Shown: positions 12,377 through 25,740, counted from the first letter of the stretch. The stretch is DNA of 64,000 bases from Branchiostoma floridae (GCF_000003815.2 NC_049987.1:11018714-11082713); one strand, 5' to 3'. Notes: generated by a model not told the origin, from the sequence alone. Translations and numbers: made by a program.

Positions 12377-13978
12377 GATCATCCCAATTTTTACAAGTGT
12401 ACAGACAAAGATGTACTTGATATTCAAGGAGTGCCATGTGGACAGACTCAACGCACTTTGCTCCCACATATTGCTCAAATCCACGGCTAATACATATATT
12501 GCCTATTATGGTACGAGTATGGCTTATCCGCATTCAATACTCTTTGAACTGGATGATCTGAACTTTGGGGCCTTTGTAAATGTAAAAAAAAAGTGAGCAA
12601 GATGAAGAATTCAAATTTGAAAGGTACTCATATCAAGTATATAGATTTGAAATTTCGCTGGATATTTCCAAACATATCTATATTTGTGACGCCATAATTA
12701 TGTGCAATATACCTTACTGTTGATGAATTGGTTGAAAATTGTCGCATATGACAGTTGCCTAGATCAAAATTATATGTCTCAACACGTGACAGGACGGATT
12801 GCTAAAATTGTTTACAAGGGACTGTATCTGCTAGGTCTTGTAGGTTGTGTATGACTGAATCTGCTAAGTATCGGAAGCTGTATATGATATATACTCTTAA
12901 GCAATATGGAAGAAAATTATTGTTTATTGTTTCCGTCTGACTGAAAGACTTCTTATTTGCATCTGAAAATATCTGATATCTGATTGTCTGCATGCACAAG
13001 CTAAGCCAATGTCTTCAATTCCAGACCTATAAATACTTCCCTGTTTTTTGTTGTATTCTGTACATCATAAAGCTAGTCTATTGAATGCGATTTATACAGT
13101 CTAAGAGTTCATAGACGAAAGAAAAACTCATGTGAACAAGCGAAAAAGTATCTTATGACTTGCTATATCTTCTGTTTTGTCGTACTTTACCGTCTACAGT
13201 CATTTACTGCTCAATTAACTACTCAAGGTTTAATTTTCCAGGACATTGTTGAAACTAATTCGGCATTTTCATGATTGAGAAAAAGAATACAGACCGTCGT
13301 ACGTTCATTACATGCTATACTTATGGCAATGGTTTAAAAGTCTGAAACTTTGTCTATTTCTGTTATTACAATTGTAACCATTTAGTTATTACCCCATCAA
13401 GTAAAATATAGACTACATTGTGCAATACGACTTAGTAACAAGGCAATTAACCCATATGCACTAAGCCATTACATGCACAGATTTTAACTGCGACATGGTT
13501 GTCCAAAATAATTCAATAAAATATTTCGGTTAGTTATGTGAAGTGAAACAAGTCATTTCATTGTTTTTATGTGGTTATTGTTGTAACGTCTCTGTAATAA
13601 GAACAGAATTTGCGTGTGTTGTCCGCGAGATTGTCTGTCGACGTTGGGGAGCGTGATCGTGAACATGTCCCGAGGGCGTGGCTACTACCAAACAAAGGAT
13701 ACGTGCCCCACAAAGCGGAACTTCCCGGCGCTGCATGGATCATACAGGCAGCACCGACAATGATGACAAGGAATACAGTATTACTTCGTACTTTTCCAGA
13801 AAGGTTTGTATGAGACAAATTATGTTTTTCATATCCAGATATACGTCATACTTAAAGACTTTGTGGCTCTGTATGATCAATCAGACCATAATCCCTATCA
13901 CTATTGTTATGTGCGGCTGTTTGTGTTTGGTATTGTTTTCAGTCGCAGTTTACAAAGGGTAGACTACAAGAGATGCAA
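12377..13978 (+). other. 3' flank of gene A
   Basis: Probably holds the 3' UTR. The first clear AATAAA is at 13515-13520, about 1.1 kb past the stop, which would imply a long UTR; an earlier variant signal may be used instead. A less AT-rich stretch at 13600-13803 has all three plus frames largely open and ends in a GTTTGT donor-like site, but no protein could be recognised. Confidence 0.4.
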
Positions 13979-13990
13979 ACACACACACAC

Positions 13991-14054
<64 letters not shown>
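13979..14054. repeat. Compound (AC)n(AT)n microsatellite
   Basis: A short AC run followed by a long, nearly pure AT run. The poly-YI reading frames over it are not genes. Confidence 0.98.
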
Positions 14055-14056
<2 letters not shown>

Positions 14057-14151
14057 AGTTTTTTCTTACTTCTTATAGGGACTACAGGCCAACCTAAAGC
14101 TTTTTAGAACTTAACTGGTTTGGTCGTGGTTCTCCCGTCGTTCTACGACGG

Positions 14152-14316
14152 ATGAGCGTCTCTCAAGCCTCGTCCCCTGGCATGCGTATTTGTTTGGCTA
14201 TCCTGGCCACTCTGTTCTCCTTCAAGTTGATAATACGGCTGGTTAGCTGTTTTGGTATGAATGCTAAATCAGAGATAGTAGCCAAAACTAAGGTTGTCAA
14301 ACGCTGCGGTCAATGA
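14152..14316 (+). CDS. Short open frame with one hydrophobic segment, unknown
   Basis: 54 codons from ATG to TGA. Residues 11-30 (MRICLAILATLFSFKLIIRL) form a hydrophobic, membrane-anchor-like segment after a short polar N-terminus. It could be a first exon using the GTTAGC donor-like site near 14240, or chance. It lies just left of the foldback element. There is no family match and it is too short to trust. Confidence 0.2.
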   Translation: MSVSQASSPGMRICLAILATLFSFKLIIRLVSCFGMNAKSEIVAKTKVVKRCGQ

Positions 14317-14343
14317 AACTATACTAGTTCAAGAGGAAAGCTC

Positions 14344-17017
14344 TTAAGAGGCTCTGTCTGTAAAAACCAAGCATAGGGTGGCCAAACTCAAAAAATCGAT
14401 TTTTCTTAAATTTTGTGTGGTGTTAGGGTCTTGGTCCAAACCTACAAAAATGGCAAAGTTTTAGATCTGCGGTCACCGGTTGCCATGGCAACGGCCATTT
14501 TTCAAAATGGCGGATTTTCACCAAGGGAAGGCATGGTCGCGTCCAAAATAGACCTTCTTTGGACTCCTGTAGCCCCCACAAATTAACAGATATTTTATCG
14601 ATTCTCGCATATGTTATTACCCATATTTTAATGAACAAAATGACATATAGTGATTCTCAAAATGTTTTTGTAGTCAGGTGCAGCAGATGTTTGAAAATGA
14701 TGTGTTTTCGAGAATTTCCAAAATTGGCAAAAATCCATTTTTTGACCATTTTTATTGACCATTAGCTCATTATCAGGCAAATCAATTTGCTTGATTTTCG
14801 GCACAGTTATAGTTTGAACCTTTGTATACATCATATGTAAAAACAAATTTGGGCCTTTAACGTATCGGACCGTGGTGGCCCCCAGAGTAAACCAATATTT
14901 CCATTTCAAGAAAATCGTAACCATAGAATTATTCCTGGAAAAACAGTCATAGCTTACCAAAAATGAATCTCATTATCATTTTATGTAACAGAGGAACTTA
15001 CCTATCACTTATAAAAGCAGGGTTGTTTTAGATTTTTTTATAATTGCCTTTAAAATGATTTTTTTTAGTTTTTTTGGTCATTTTTAGACCAAAAAATGTA
15101 TATTTTGGCCCCAGCACCCTGGTATTACAACCAAATGACCTGAAATTTGGTATGGGAATGTCCTGGACATGTACACACATGGGTTGATAACTGGTTTGCC
15201 ATATGATAGAACAAAATGCTGAATTTTGTGACTTATTTGGGGCATTTTCGGCCCCAAAACTACATTTTTGGCCCCAGTACCCTGGTTTTACAACCAAATG
15301 ACCTGAAATTTGGTATAGGAATGCCCTGGACATGGATTCAATAACACTTTTGGCATACTGTTCAATAAAATGCAAAATTTTGTGATTTTATTTTTATTTT
15401 TTTCCAAAAAAAGTACATTTTTGGCTCCCCTACCCTGGTTTTACAACTGAATGACCTGGAATTCGGTATAGCAATGCCCTGAACATATGCACACATGGAT
15501 TCAATAACATGTTTTACATACAGTACAACAAAATGCTTAATTTTGAGATTTATTTGACAAAAAAGGCATTTTTTTGCTCCTGTTCCTTGGTTTTCCAAGT
15601 AAATAACCGGTAAAAAATCGGTATACAAATGTAGAATCGCCTTTGAAATGGCTTTTACAACCCGTTTTTGCATACAGTGCAACAAAACGCTTAATGTTGT
15701 AATTTTTGGTCATTGTTTTACCCAAAGTACATTTCTGGCTCCTTTTTGTAATTTTTGGCCCCAAAAGTACATTTTTGGCCCATTAAACCCTGGTTTTACA
15801 AGTAAATGAAATTCGGTATAAAAATGCCATGGACACATGTACACATAAAGTCAATAATGATTTTGGCATACTGTGCAACAAAATGCTTAATTTTGGTCAT
15901 TTTTTTTTACTNNNNNNNNNNNNNNNNNNNNNNNNNNNNNNNNNNNNNNNNNNNNNNNNNNNNNNNNNNNNNNNNNNNNNNNNNNNNNNNNNNNNNNNNN
16001 NNNNNNNNNNNCATATGTTCAGGGCATTGCTATACCGAATTTCAGGTCATTCAGTTGTAAAACCAGGGTACTGGGGCCCAAAAATGTAGTTTTGGGGCCG
16101 AAAATGCCCCAAATAAGTCACAAAATTCAGCATTTTGTTCTATCATATGGCAAACCAGTTATCAACCCATGTGTGTACATGTCCAGGACATTCCCATACC
16201 AAATTTCAGGTCATTTGGTTGTATTACCAGGGTGCTGGGGCCAAAATATACATTTTTTGGTCTAAAAATGACCAAAAAAAACTAAAAAAAATCATTTTAA
16301 AGGCAATTATAAAAAAATCTAAAACAACCCTGCTTTTATAAGTGATAGGTAAGTTCCTCTGTTACATGAAATGATAACGAGATTCATTTTTGGTAAGCTA
16401 TGACTGTTTTTCCAGGAATAATTCTATGGTTACGATTTTCTTGAAATGGAAATATTGGTTTACTCTGGGGGCCACCACGGTTCGATACGTTAAAGGCCCA
16501 AATTTATTTTTACATATGATGTATACAAAGGTTCAAACTATAACTGTGCCGAAAATCAAGCAAATTGATTTGCCTGATAATGAGCTAATGGTCAATAAAA
16601 ATGGTCAAAAAATGGATTTTTGCCAATTTTGGAAATTCACGAAAACACATCATTTTTAAACATCTACTGCATCTGACTACAAAAACATTTTGAGCATCAC
16701 TATATATCATTTTGTTTATTAGAATATGGGTAATAACATATGCGAGAATCGATAAAATATCTGTTGATTTGTGGGGGCTACAGGAGTCCAAAGAAGGCCT
16801 ATTTTGGACGCGACCAAGGCCTTCCCTTGGTGAAAATCCGCCATTTTGAAAAATGGCCGTTGCCATGGCAACCGGTGACCGCAGATCTAAGACTTTGCCA
16901 TTTTTGTAGGTTTGGACCAAGGCCCTACCACCACACAAAATTTAAGGAAAATCGATTTGTTGAGTTTGGCCAACTTTTTCTGATTTTGCTTGGTTTTTAC
17001 AGACATCAGCTCTTAAG
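14344..17017. mobile_element. Foldback element with ~1-kb inverted arms around an assembly gap
   Basis: The left arm from 14344 is mirrored by the right arm, 16012-17017. The outer ends CTCTTAAGAGGCTCTGTCTG and CAGACATCAGCTCTTAAG correspond, and the arms are nearly identical over long stretches (14628-14960 against 16390-16659). The inner part of the left arm, from about 15108, is an array of four to five imperfect ~155-bp units marked by CCCTGGTTTTACAA and ATGCCCTGGACATG. The right arm enters at the third unit and skips the second, consistent with loss of one unit. The reading frames repeated in both arms are consequences of the palindrome, not genes. No transposase is seen. Confidence 0.85.
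15912..16011. other. Assembly gap (100 N)
   Basis: Exactly 100 undetermined bases, probably a placeholder length, at the centre of the foldback element, where assemblers commonly break. Confidence 0.99.
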
Positions 17018-17355
17018 TCTCAAGTGCTAACGTGGTAATCAATAACGAGCAATTATCGTAAAACGAAGCACTGCTGTGCTAGAATACGCAATTGTATTGA
17101 GCATATTGTCATAGTATAAACTTATCAGTACTGATAGCTGCCAACAACCGACACAGCAAGCAGTAAAACGTCGTTGAGATATGCTCGGAAGATAAGGAAA
17201 ACTTGATGACGTCTGACTCTTAAGGCAAACATACATTAACGTCTGACTGACGTCTTTTAAAGAAGGGCTAACGTGGGTATAACTATCTTTCATCTTCGTA
17301 ATTACTACCCATTCGGGTATTGCCCCGCCTTACTATAACTAAGGCGCTATCGTTG

Positions 17356-18153
17356 AACCCTATTCAGACCGGGGGGGGGGGGCTGACAGGCAGTTTTGCC
17401 AAAAATCACTATTTTTGGTTCTTACAATGTATTTTCCACATTTATTTGCTATATTACTGCTATTTTGTTACATAAATAAAATCTGATATAATTTAGCATA
17501 TCTTTCATAATTATATATGCATAAATTATGCTAATTTGATGACGTCACCAGCCCAAAATCCAAGATGGCGGACCGTATGGCCAGATCAACAATAACAAGC
17601 TAATTATCCCTTAAAATTTGTAACTACCTGGTATTTTTTCATCAAAAACCATCTAAATAAACGAATTTAGTCTATTTCCATTGACCTTTGTGATTATTTG
17701 TTGCAAAAAAAGGAGTTTTAAAAATTCAATTTGGTGCGTATAATATGGCGGAGCCTAACTCGTATCTTCGATGTGCATGACGTCATTTTATGACGTCATT
17801 ATGACGTAATCGATGTTGCTATTGGCAATACAAGTCGTAATAAACATTATTATTTTGTTATCTGCACTTGTCGTTACATTTTAGAATTATAACTTGAAGT
17901 TTTCTGAGAATACCTTTTTTCATGGGTCCGGCCAATATAATCAAATTGATGACGTCATAATTACGTCATCTTACATCAACGTAACGTCAAACGTCAAGTA
18001 ATCGTCAGATATTGTGTCGATATCATGTCCTGAAAATATGGTGGCCCTACGGCACGTCGTCAAGAGTTAGAGGACTTAGAAGTGGAGGGCCTCAAAAGCA
18101 CCCCCCCCCCCCGGTCCAGGGATGACCAAAGAAGCCCGGTCTGAATAGGGTTA
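17356..18153. mobile_element. TTAA-type non-autonomous element, family 3, long copy
   Basis: The left end AACCCTATTCAGACCGGGG mirrors the right end CCCGGTCTGAATAGGGTT. The flank is TTGAA on the left and TTAA on the right, compatible with a slightly decayed TTAA target duplication as used by piggyBac-type elements. Inside are a G-run and a C-run near the ends and four full TGACGTCA sites (17540, 17778, 17791, 17950). There is no coding capacity. Related copies are at 26075-26442, 61185-61552 and 63684 onward. Confidence 0.8.
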
Positions 18154-18657
18154 AACCTGATCCAAAGCATCGCTATACCTTCCAATCTACAGTTTTATGG
18201 ACGTGTGTGTCTAGATTCAAATTTTCTTTTTTCTGTATCGTCATCCACCAACAAAAATGTGAAGCAACCAAGATCTTCGATAATGGATTGAAATGGTATA
18301 TTTTATTTTAGGTCTTGGTTTTAAACAGCAATCAACGTGAGTAAACGTTAAGGCCCCTAATTTAACTGAGATATGAAAAGGGACCGTCATTATCTACTTT
18401 TTTTGTATATTTCATCCATTACCAAAATGCCAGGTTGATAAGCGCACAGTCTTTCAGTATATTAATATATAATGCCACATATTAAACTTTTTGATAAGTG
18501 CATGATACACAGCTGGTGATCCTTATGAACCTGTCGTATCTACAGCCATTCTAATTTTTTCATAAAACCCTAATTGTAATACATTTAATGAACAACGGTC
18601 TTTGTACAAATTGTAGTCATTGCCGTTTCTACACATTGTTATATCTACAATCGACAT
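18154..18657. other. Intergenic DNA 3' of gene B
   Basis: AT-rich, with no coding exon or element ends recognised. It lies beyond the putative polyadenylation signal of gene B. Confidence 0.4.
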
Positions 18658-18660
18658 GGT

Positions 18661-18666
18661 TTTATT
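18661..18666 (-). terminator. Candidate polyadenylation signal of gene B
   Basis: TTTATT on the plus strand reads AATAAA on the minus strand, about 190 nt beyond the stop codon of gene B. The position fits a short 3' UTR. It is a single motif and not proof of use. Confidence 0.5.
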
Positions 18667-18857
18667 GCAATGTTTGTATATCTCTTGTCTTCAAGGTTAC
18701 CTAGTACCTTACGCCGAGACGTTACGCTGAGAATTGTACGTAGAAGCATGCAACGACTGAAAAAAGTCTTTCTTTCAAAGAAAGTCAAGGAAATTTCAAG
18801 ACTGTTGCCGTCGATGATGATGATTGCTTCTCGCGATACGGTAAGCCAGGAAGCTTA

Positions 18858-21561
18858 CTAAGGCTGTCCATCTTTTTCCTTCTCAGCTGCCATGACAACG
18901 CTAATGAACTCTGGAAGAGATAAGAAACACACGTTGGTAGCAAATCATCATGTGTCTGCCACGTGCCAAATTCATTTTCTCCTGGTAATTACTAGGGTTA
19001 CGGGTATTACGATAGCAGTAATCCTCTAGGCAGAAGCAAGAGCCACTGATCATCGAAGCGTGCAAGTAAACTCATGGTGACATTTACCATTCCTGAATCA
19101 TCTCAGAGCTTACACGAATGGTTACAAATGTTTGTTTGAATGCAGGTTTAGTTCCAATCGTTATTGTAACGAACCAGTCACCTTCGTATGAAATCATACC
19201 GTCACCATCTTTGTCAAAGTGATAAAACATCTCGTCTATGTCTTCGTTGGTGATGTCATCACAAAGATCTGTCATGACTTTCCTCAGCTCCTTTGTACTA
19301 GAGATGGAGAGAGCATACACAAACGTAAAACACAATGCAATTGTTGTAGATGCTTGGCTCCTAGGCCTACCCGCGTTAAAATAACATCTCGTATGTAGAA
19401 ATGAGTCTCCAAGCAGATCCTACGGTAGCATAAGAAAGTATTAAAAGCTGCGAGAGGAATGAAGCCGGCCTAGCCTTAGAGTGTGTCTGGCCAACGAAGT
19501 GGCCGATGACTCCCTTTGGCTAATTAGCCAACATTGGTATCGATAGATATACTACCTTATGCCACTGGTAAATCTGCCTTGAGATTACGTAGAAATATAA
19601 AAAACAAGCGGAAGAATCAAGAGATGAATTGACTAATAAACGGGATCTGGTTACTCAATGATGCCGTTATGGTCCATATCGAACGCCCTGAAGGCAGCTC
19701 GCAGCTCCTCCTCCTGTTCTGTGTCTTTTTGCCGTTTCGCCATAACTGTCAGAAAGTCAGGAAAATCGATAGTCCCTTCCCCTGTGTGATAAAAAAAACT
19801 GGTGAATGGTCAATTATAATGAGAGATTTTTATTTGCATGTTCTTACCCATACGGGATAAATGTATGTGTTTTTAAAGTATTACATGGAGTATTTATTTC
19901 AAGTAGTGTTTACAAGCAAACAGTTGGAAAAACAAAACATCTTTAGCTATGTTGTCACCATAACTATTGTTTATATGCCTCTTCATTGTATACACGATTA
20001 CGGTATTGGTACATAACTGAAAAGTTTAGGAGGTCTGCGTGCGTGCTTCACGACTAGGTACTTCCTGGCACACCATACTGGCCAGCGTAGAACAAAATGG
20101 TTGACAGACACATGTGATTACTCACCGTCAGGGTCTACATCTTGTAGAATCTTCTCCATCTCACTTTCGGTTGGGTTTTGTCCCAGAGACCACATGACTT
20201 TGAACAGCTCCTTAATGGCAATGATACCATCGCCGTCCTTGTCGTACACGCTGAAGGCTTCTCGAAATTCTGTCAAAAAGCACATACAGTTTCAGCAGTA
20301 GTATTGTACAGCAACTTTTTCTAGTCAGCACCATTTTTTTTAATGTCTGAACAAGTTTCGGTACCAACATGACACTTTCCGTATCAAACAGCTTGCTTTG
20401 TGTGTCACTGTGTGCACCTACAAATTGAGCTTTAGTGCGTGGTAGTGTTTTTTTCCACTGTAGAGCGTTGTTGAACATTGACTATATGTAGCATCTCTCA
20501 TCGTTTTGTAATAATAAAAACATGGTTGTCACAGAATCACCAAAATTACGTCTGATAAAACAAAAATTCTTCCGGAATGAAATCCATCATATCTAGTTAC
20601 CTATAATTTGTTGTTCGCTCAGCTTGTCAGCCTGTGTAGTATGACAAGAAAAGAAAATATTAAGCAGATCGTCCGTTGGGGATTTCAAAGAAGACATGTG
20701 AATAAACCTGAAAGTCAATATTGTTAACATCAAAGAGGTAATAGAGTTGATAAAAGGAGACATTTCCAGAATGTAAAAGCTAAATGTATTTTCATAGCCT
20801 TTTTAGGCCGTAGAGGTAGTACATTGATATCCACTGTGTCTGGCGAACGTTATAAGCAGGCAGAGCCCACCCCCTCCTTCCACTTTCTTTGACCTCCGCA
20901 ACCGAAGTCAGGTATTCATTTTTATACCTTGCTGCTGTAAGGAAATTCGTATTAAGTGTATTTTTGAAATTGGCCAAACATCGTCGACATGCTAGTCGAT
21001 TTGAACAACGGGACCCTGAGGTTTCTGGGCCTTTTTGTACGTCAGCACAATGCTAACTGTATCATGCCTTTCAACTCTACAAACTCAAAGACTTTCAACC
21101 TGTGATTATCCGAACAAAACGGTACATATATGTATAGGCCTTCAATCATTGGTTCATTTGCTTACTTTGATAGTTCATAGCGGCCTGCCTGGTAACTACG
21201 ACGTGGCATAGTAAAACATTGCACACATTTCTATGTCGATACGTGCATCATTGGGGGTAACCGGTTTTCAACTTCCGACTGACAGCATAGTAGTTGTAAT
21301 TCTATAAACTGCTATATAATCCTTAGAGATAATTTATTTGGATTCTATGGCAACTGTCGATAAATTGATTGTACTGTAATGATATCATCTACGTCATTAA
21401 AGGATGGCATGTAAGTTAATCGACCATAACGCAATCAGATACTGTGCCCTATTAATAGTTGGACTATAATAGTATGCCATTGGAACAGTTGATGTAACAT
21501 ATACAACAACAACTAAAAACTTGTGAAATTTTAATAAAATTCATTAAGTACAACTTACCAT
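18858..21561 (-). CDS. Calmodulin-like EF-hand protein B (six exons, complete)
   Basis: Minus-strand exons in reading order: 21559-21561 (ATG, then GTAAGT), 20601-20631, 20126-20269, 19655-19781, 19182-19297 and 18858-18910 (TAG). Phases agree and give 157 aa. It starts [18 protein letters not shown]-hand loops are [36 protein letters not shown] and [12 protein letters not shown]; loop II again has Asp at position 12. The linker after loop II ([16 protein letters not shown]) is calmodulin length. The calmodulin Tyr99 position is Ile and Lys115 is Asp. The tail is [11 protein letters not shown], about eight residues longer than calmodulin. It is a probable calcium sensor with unknown targets. 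Gene C has the same architecture and very similar protein. The exon-5 donor is GTGACT, weaker than its neighbours. A possible TATA-like motif lies near 21720 on the minus strand. Confidence 0.93.
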
Positions 21562-24500
21562 TTTTGGCAGGTCCGGTACAGTCTTGAAATGTATTATTTG
21601 GTGGATGTGCACTTGTTATCAGCAGAAACTGCAGGACATGATAATGACACTGGTTACAGACGAAACATTAACTTCATCATATTCAATAACTCACATGCTG
21701 TGTTTAACTCGTCATGACAAATATATCCGCGCCAATGGAATGTTGGTGATGATACTTAATGTCGCCTTCAAATAAAATATGAAGCCAATATGCAACTCAT
21801 TAGAAATGGCAGATAACGTTAGAATTATGTTTCCATGGTTGAATCAACATTTATCTTGAATACAACCAGCATGCCTGGATGATGATGATGATTGAAGACA
21901 AAAACGTGGGTCAAAATATCTTTTAAGTAGTCTCTAGTGCATTGCCCAAATGTGGGGTTTCCTGTCGTGTGGTAATAAGATTTACAATGTATTAACCCCG
22001 TTTTAGACGGTTCTGGTTGTAATGGTAGGCTTATGCTATTCTACGATCTATCCACGCCACCGACTTTCTCCTATCCTGTCATGGCATTTGATGTATCGAC
22101 TAATTATCTACGCAAAGCCTTTTGTAGGTGCTATCCATCAGATGTCATTAGGCCTAACATGTAACAGCAGTATCCTTCGCGGTTTACCGTGCAGTAGATA
22201 ACCTGCAGAGGCGATCTATAATACCGTATTTGAGTTTTGTCACGAATGCATCCAAGCCGAATTAACAGTTCTGTTAGCTAATGTCACCCATGGGATACCA
22301 TCAATCACGAAGCATAAAGCGCCTCTATTAATTCCTTGTTACCAGATCGCGAGAAATCACGTTTTATTAATGGAACAAAATCCATTTGTGTCGGTTAGCG
22401 TTCAACTCCTAACGATAAGTCCTCATTTCCCTTCCTGGTTGTATATTCGATTTGTGGTCCCCCATTTTTGTAAGTGAGCCAAGAGTATATCGTGGCTCTT
22501 TAGTCTAACATTTTGGCACTGTTACTATTTCTACATCATCAACATTTGCAGTGCCACACATTTCTTTGAGGTTCTATTGTGGTGTATAATGCTCTTGTTG
22601 CAAAGACGAAAAGGCGACGTTGAGGTCTGAAGAGCTATGTCATGGTAAGGATGTTGATATCCTCTAGGCGAACTGATATTCTCTCCACTATATATGTATT
22701 ACTTGTCTATCACAAAGGCTCCTCATTAATTAGTCTGTCAGCGTTTGTCACCTCTGGCGTATGAGATGTAATGCAAACATTGGTAGTATCAGGATTCACC
22801 AATGTCTTTCCTACCAGTCCCCTGGTGGGCAATCGTTAGACAGCAGCATTGCATGGGCCCAATGTAGCTGAGAGCTGTAGGAACCTAGTGGATACCTTTT
22901 ACTTCTGTATGGATCAGGGCGATAGTAATTCGGCTGAGCCCTCTGACCTGAGGATGGCTCAGGGCGATGCTTACACAGCTGACATCCCTCACCCCGGGAT
23001 GAATCGGGACGTGGCAATGCCAGGGCAAGCTAACATCTGTCAGGATTACAGTGTCCCTGGAGCGATGTGTATCTTCAAGACTTGTAATGTAGCAATGATT
23101 GACAATGTTATTACACAGTAGAGAGACCTACATACATCCATGTAGTACTTAGTAAGACGCGAGGAGATACTCCTCAGGCTAAGGGACCATCTCATAGTTC
23201 TGTGGAATTTTGAAAAAGTACGGTTTGTTTTACCTCCTGAATCATTTCAGAAAACGAACATGATTTATTGATTGATTAAGTCAAATGATAAAAGACGATC
23301 TTTATGTCTACACATTACCAATATCATCTTTTTTTTTAAACAGTTTTTTTATGAACAGTGTGCGTTACATGCTATTACTTGCATTCTCGTGTTGACATTG
23401 AGAAAAACCTTATGCCTTCTTATCAGATGAAGGTCATTATATCTATACAAGTTCCGTAATCAGATTATGATTTTGAGTGCATTACGTGCAGAAATATTGC
23501 TGGAGTCAACACTGCTTATTCCCTTGAGTAAGAAACATGCTGAACAAACCGCGCGCCCTAATTGGAATTTATATGTTTCTTTGCTAGCGCTTCGATGGGC
23601 TCGCCCTTACCTGAACTAAGTGTAGTTACTTTCCCAACATTAAGAGCATTCATAAATCATATGTATTTGCTTACATTAAAAGACAATAATTAAGATGTAG
23701 TCTTCGTTAAATAAACGGTGTGATATCCATGTATGTCTTCGGATGAACACTGTTTCGAATTCAATCGCTATAAAAAGATACCTGATACATTTTCTTTAAC
23801 CTAAATAGACCATGTTGCAATTGCAGCAATCTTTACATGCAACAAAAACGTTATGCATAATCATTAGATATAGAAGTCGACTCATTGGTAGTAAATTGAA
23901 GAAGATAATGCTCCTCCCCTAAATAACAGTACCAATTGTGAATGATATCCACTTACCACAACCTCCTACTCACTGGTAGCATAATCCACTGTGATGGTGC
24001 CACTGGTTGGATCTCCAACGTTATTTCCCTACACTGGAAACCAGAAGATATTGGTCATTTTGTACCGAACAATGTTTTCCTCGCCCAAGTTCTCCTACCG
24101 AAGCTTACTCCGTCAACAGGGAATATCGGTGCATTAAGCGGGCGTTATCTACAGTAAGCTAGCTCGCAGCTTTCTGACAGCACTGCTTCATCCGACTGAA
24201 TCACTGCAACGTCTCGCCCTGTGATTGGTTCGCGTATAGAATTTAGGAACAATAGGGAACACCCGCAGGCCAGGTTCATCTTCATTTATCTCTGTATTCG
24301 CTACGTGATTCAATCAATGACACACATAGGCCAACATCATCCATGGTTATCGCAATCTACCGGGCTACGTTTGAGGCTCTCTAAAATTGATTCCCGGTTA
24401 TCTATCAAAGGGCAAACCCGTAATTCTTCATTGAGCTCTTGCATATTTCATGGCTTAGAACAGTTCGGATGTACACGTACGGCGCCCGGATGTGGGCGTC

Positions 24501-25380
24501 GCTGCAAATCAGCGGAGTTGACTGTTACAGGCATGAACGATCTTTCAATTAAGAGTAAGGCACTAAATACAGTGATGACTTACCATCACATGTTAGTAAG
24601 TAAGATTTAGAAAGGAATCATTATGGTAAATTTTATAGAGAAACGTATTGTACTGAGCAAGTGGAGTTAATCCGGCTGAAGAACATGGAAAAACTTTGAA
24701 AGAACGTTCCGATCATGTTGAGCAGTATTGCCACAGACGTCTTCCACAACGAAATAATTCACATAAGGCTGAACCGGTCATTATTTATAGACGATAATAG
24801 CCTTTTATGGCGTCCAACTTGTGTCATATGAGTTACCGGCATATATTTTCTTTTTCTAGATACCTGATTGTGCATCAATCTAATTCTAACGACAGGCATG
24901 CCCGGAAATTGAAATCCATTGAAGTAACATTACAAGTTGACTTTACTACATTAACCATTGATTTCGGCAGTGATTCTATTTTAGAAAAAAATAGATATAT
25001 GATGTGGTGCCTTAAACTGATAACGATTGCGGATGGAATGCAGTCTGTGCTGACGTCATAATTGAACTTGGAGGTCATTTCAGTCCTGTCGAGGGAAAAT
25101 CTAATCTTTCTATAGTTGGAATACAACATCGAGCAGCTGGCTATCGCCAAACTTTGGAATTCTCTAGAGGGAGTTCAACTTCAGTTCAACTCACATTACG
25201 AATAAAATATTCATAGGTATTCATAAAACACTCATTCCTAAAACTTTTGGGATAGACATAATGTTAACTTTCTCAATTAAAACATATATTCGTTGTATGA
25301 CCACCGGATAAATTATTGATCGTTGAAAACATATAAGAATCCCGAGATGCCTGCCAAATGCTAATGTACTATGGATGGAA
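21562..25380. other. Gene-poor stretch upstream of gene B
   Basis: Must contain the 5' UTR and promoter of gene B near its left edge. Otherwise I see no supported gene. Open frames at 22849-23121 and 24221-24610 (plus) are fairly long but lack splice context and family resemblance; the latter follows an ATTGG motif near 24225. A lone TGACGTCA is at 25051-25058. Confidence 0.4.
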
Positions 25381-25387
25381 GTGGGAT

Positions 25388-25440
25388 CGCGTGGCACAGC
25401 GGCAGCGTGTTTAGCTCAGTATAGCAAGTATATGGTGTAT
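25388..25440 (+). repeat. Possible tRNA-derived SINE head fragment
   Basis: GCGTGGCACAGCGGCAGCGT contains TGGCACAGCGG (25392-25402), a full match to the tRNA A-box consensus. No B box follows at the right distance and no cloverleaf can be drawn, so this is at best a broken SINE promoter. Confidence 0.3.
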
Positions 25441-25740
25441 GGGAATAGGTATACTCAATATTATCTCCAACGACTTTGTTGTGCCTGTAATTGCCTATCT
25501 ATCTCCTGATAAATACAATGACATGATGATAACTGCAGATACTGTTGTTAAAATCAGAGTCCTTTTTGTTACCACGGGACCCCACCCAGCATTCTCTGCT
25601 GCACATGGTAGGGACCTCAGAAATGCTGACAGCTTCAGCCAGTTTAAGTGCCGAACATCGCGTTTTAGGAATACCACGCTGCCATATTGTATCGATCTGT
25701 TAAAATCACATTAGACTTTGAAGTGTCACATTTTAATCAT

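Noticed and set aside
13806-14107. Open frames with long Tyr-Ile runs
   Set aside because: Translation of an (AT)n microsatellite.
14628-16659. Two long open frames with almost the same protein (14628-14960 minus, 16390-16659 plus)
   Set aside because: They are mirror images in the two arms of the foldback element, rich in repeat sequence, and resemble no protein family.
22849-23121. 90-aa plus-strand frame with repeated GDxxxAxxxxP-like text
   Set aside because: No signal, family or splice context; similar frames are expected by chance in 64 kb.
24221-24610. 129-aa plus-strand frame, among the longest in the window
   Set aside because: Unconvincing composition, no domain, no neighbouring exons; the ATTGG near its start is not enough to call a gene.
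25388-25460. Possible tRNA gene
   Set aside because: The A box matches but there is no B box or cloverleaf at the expected distance.
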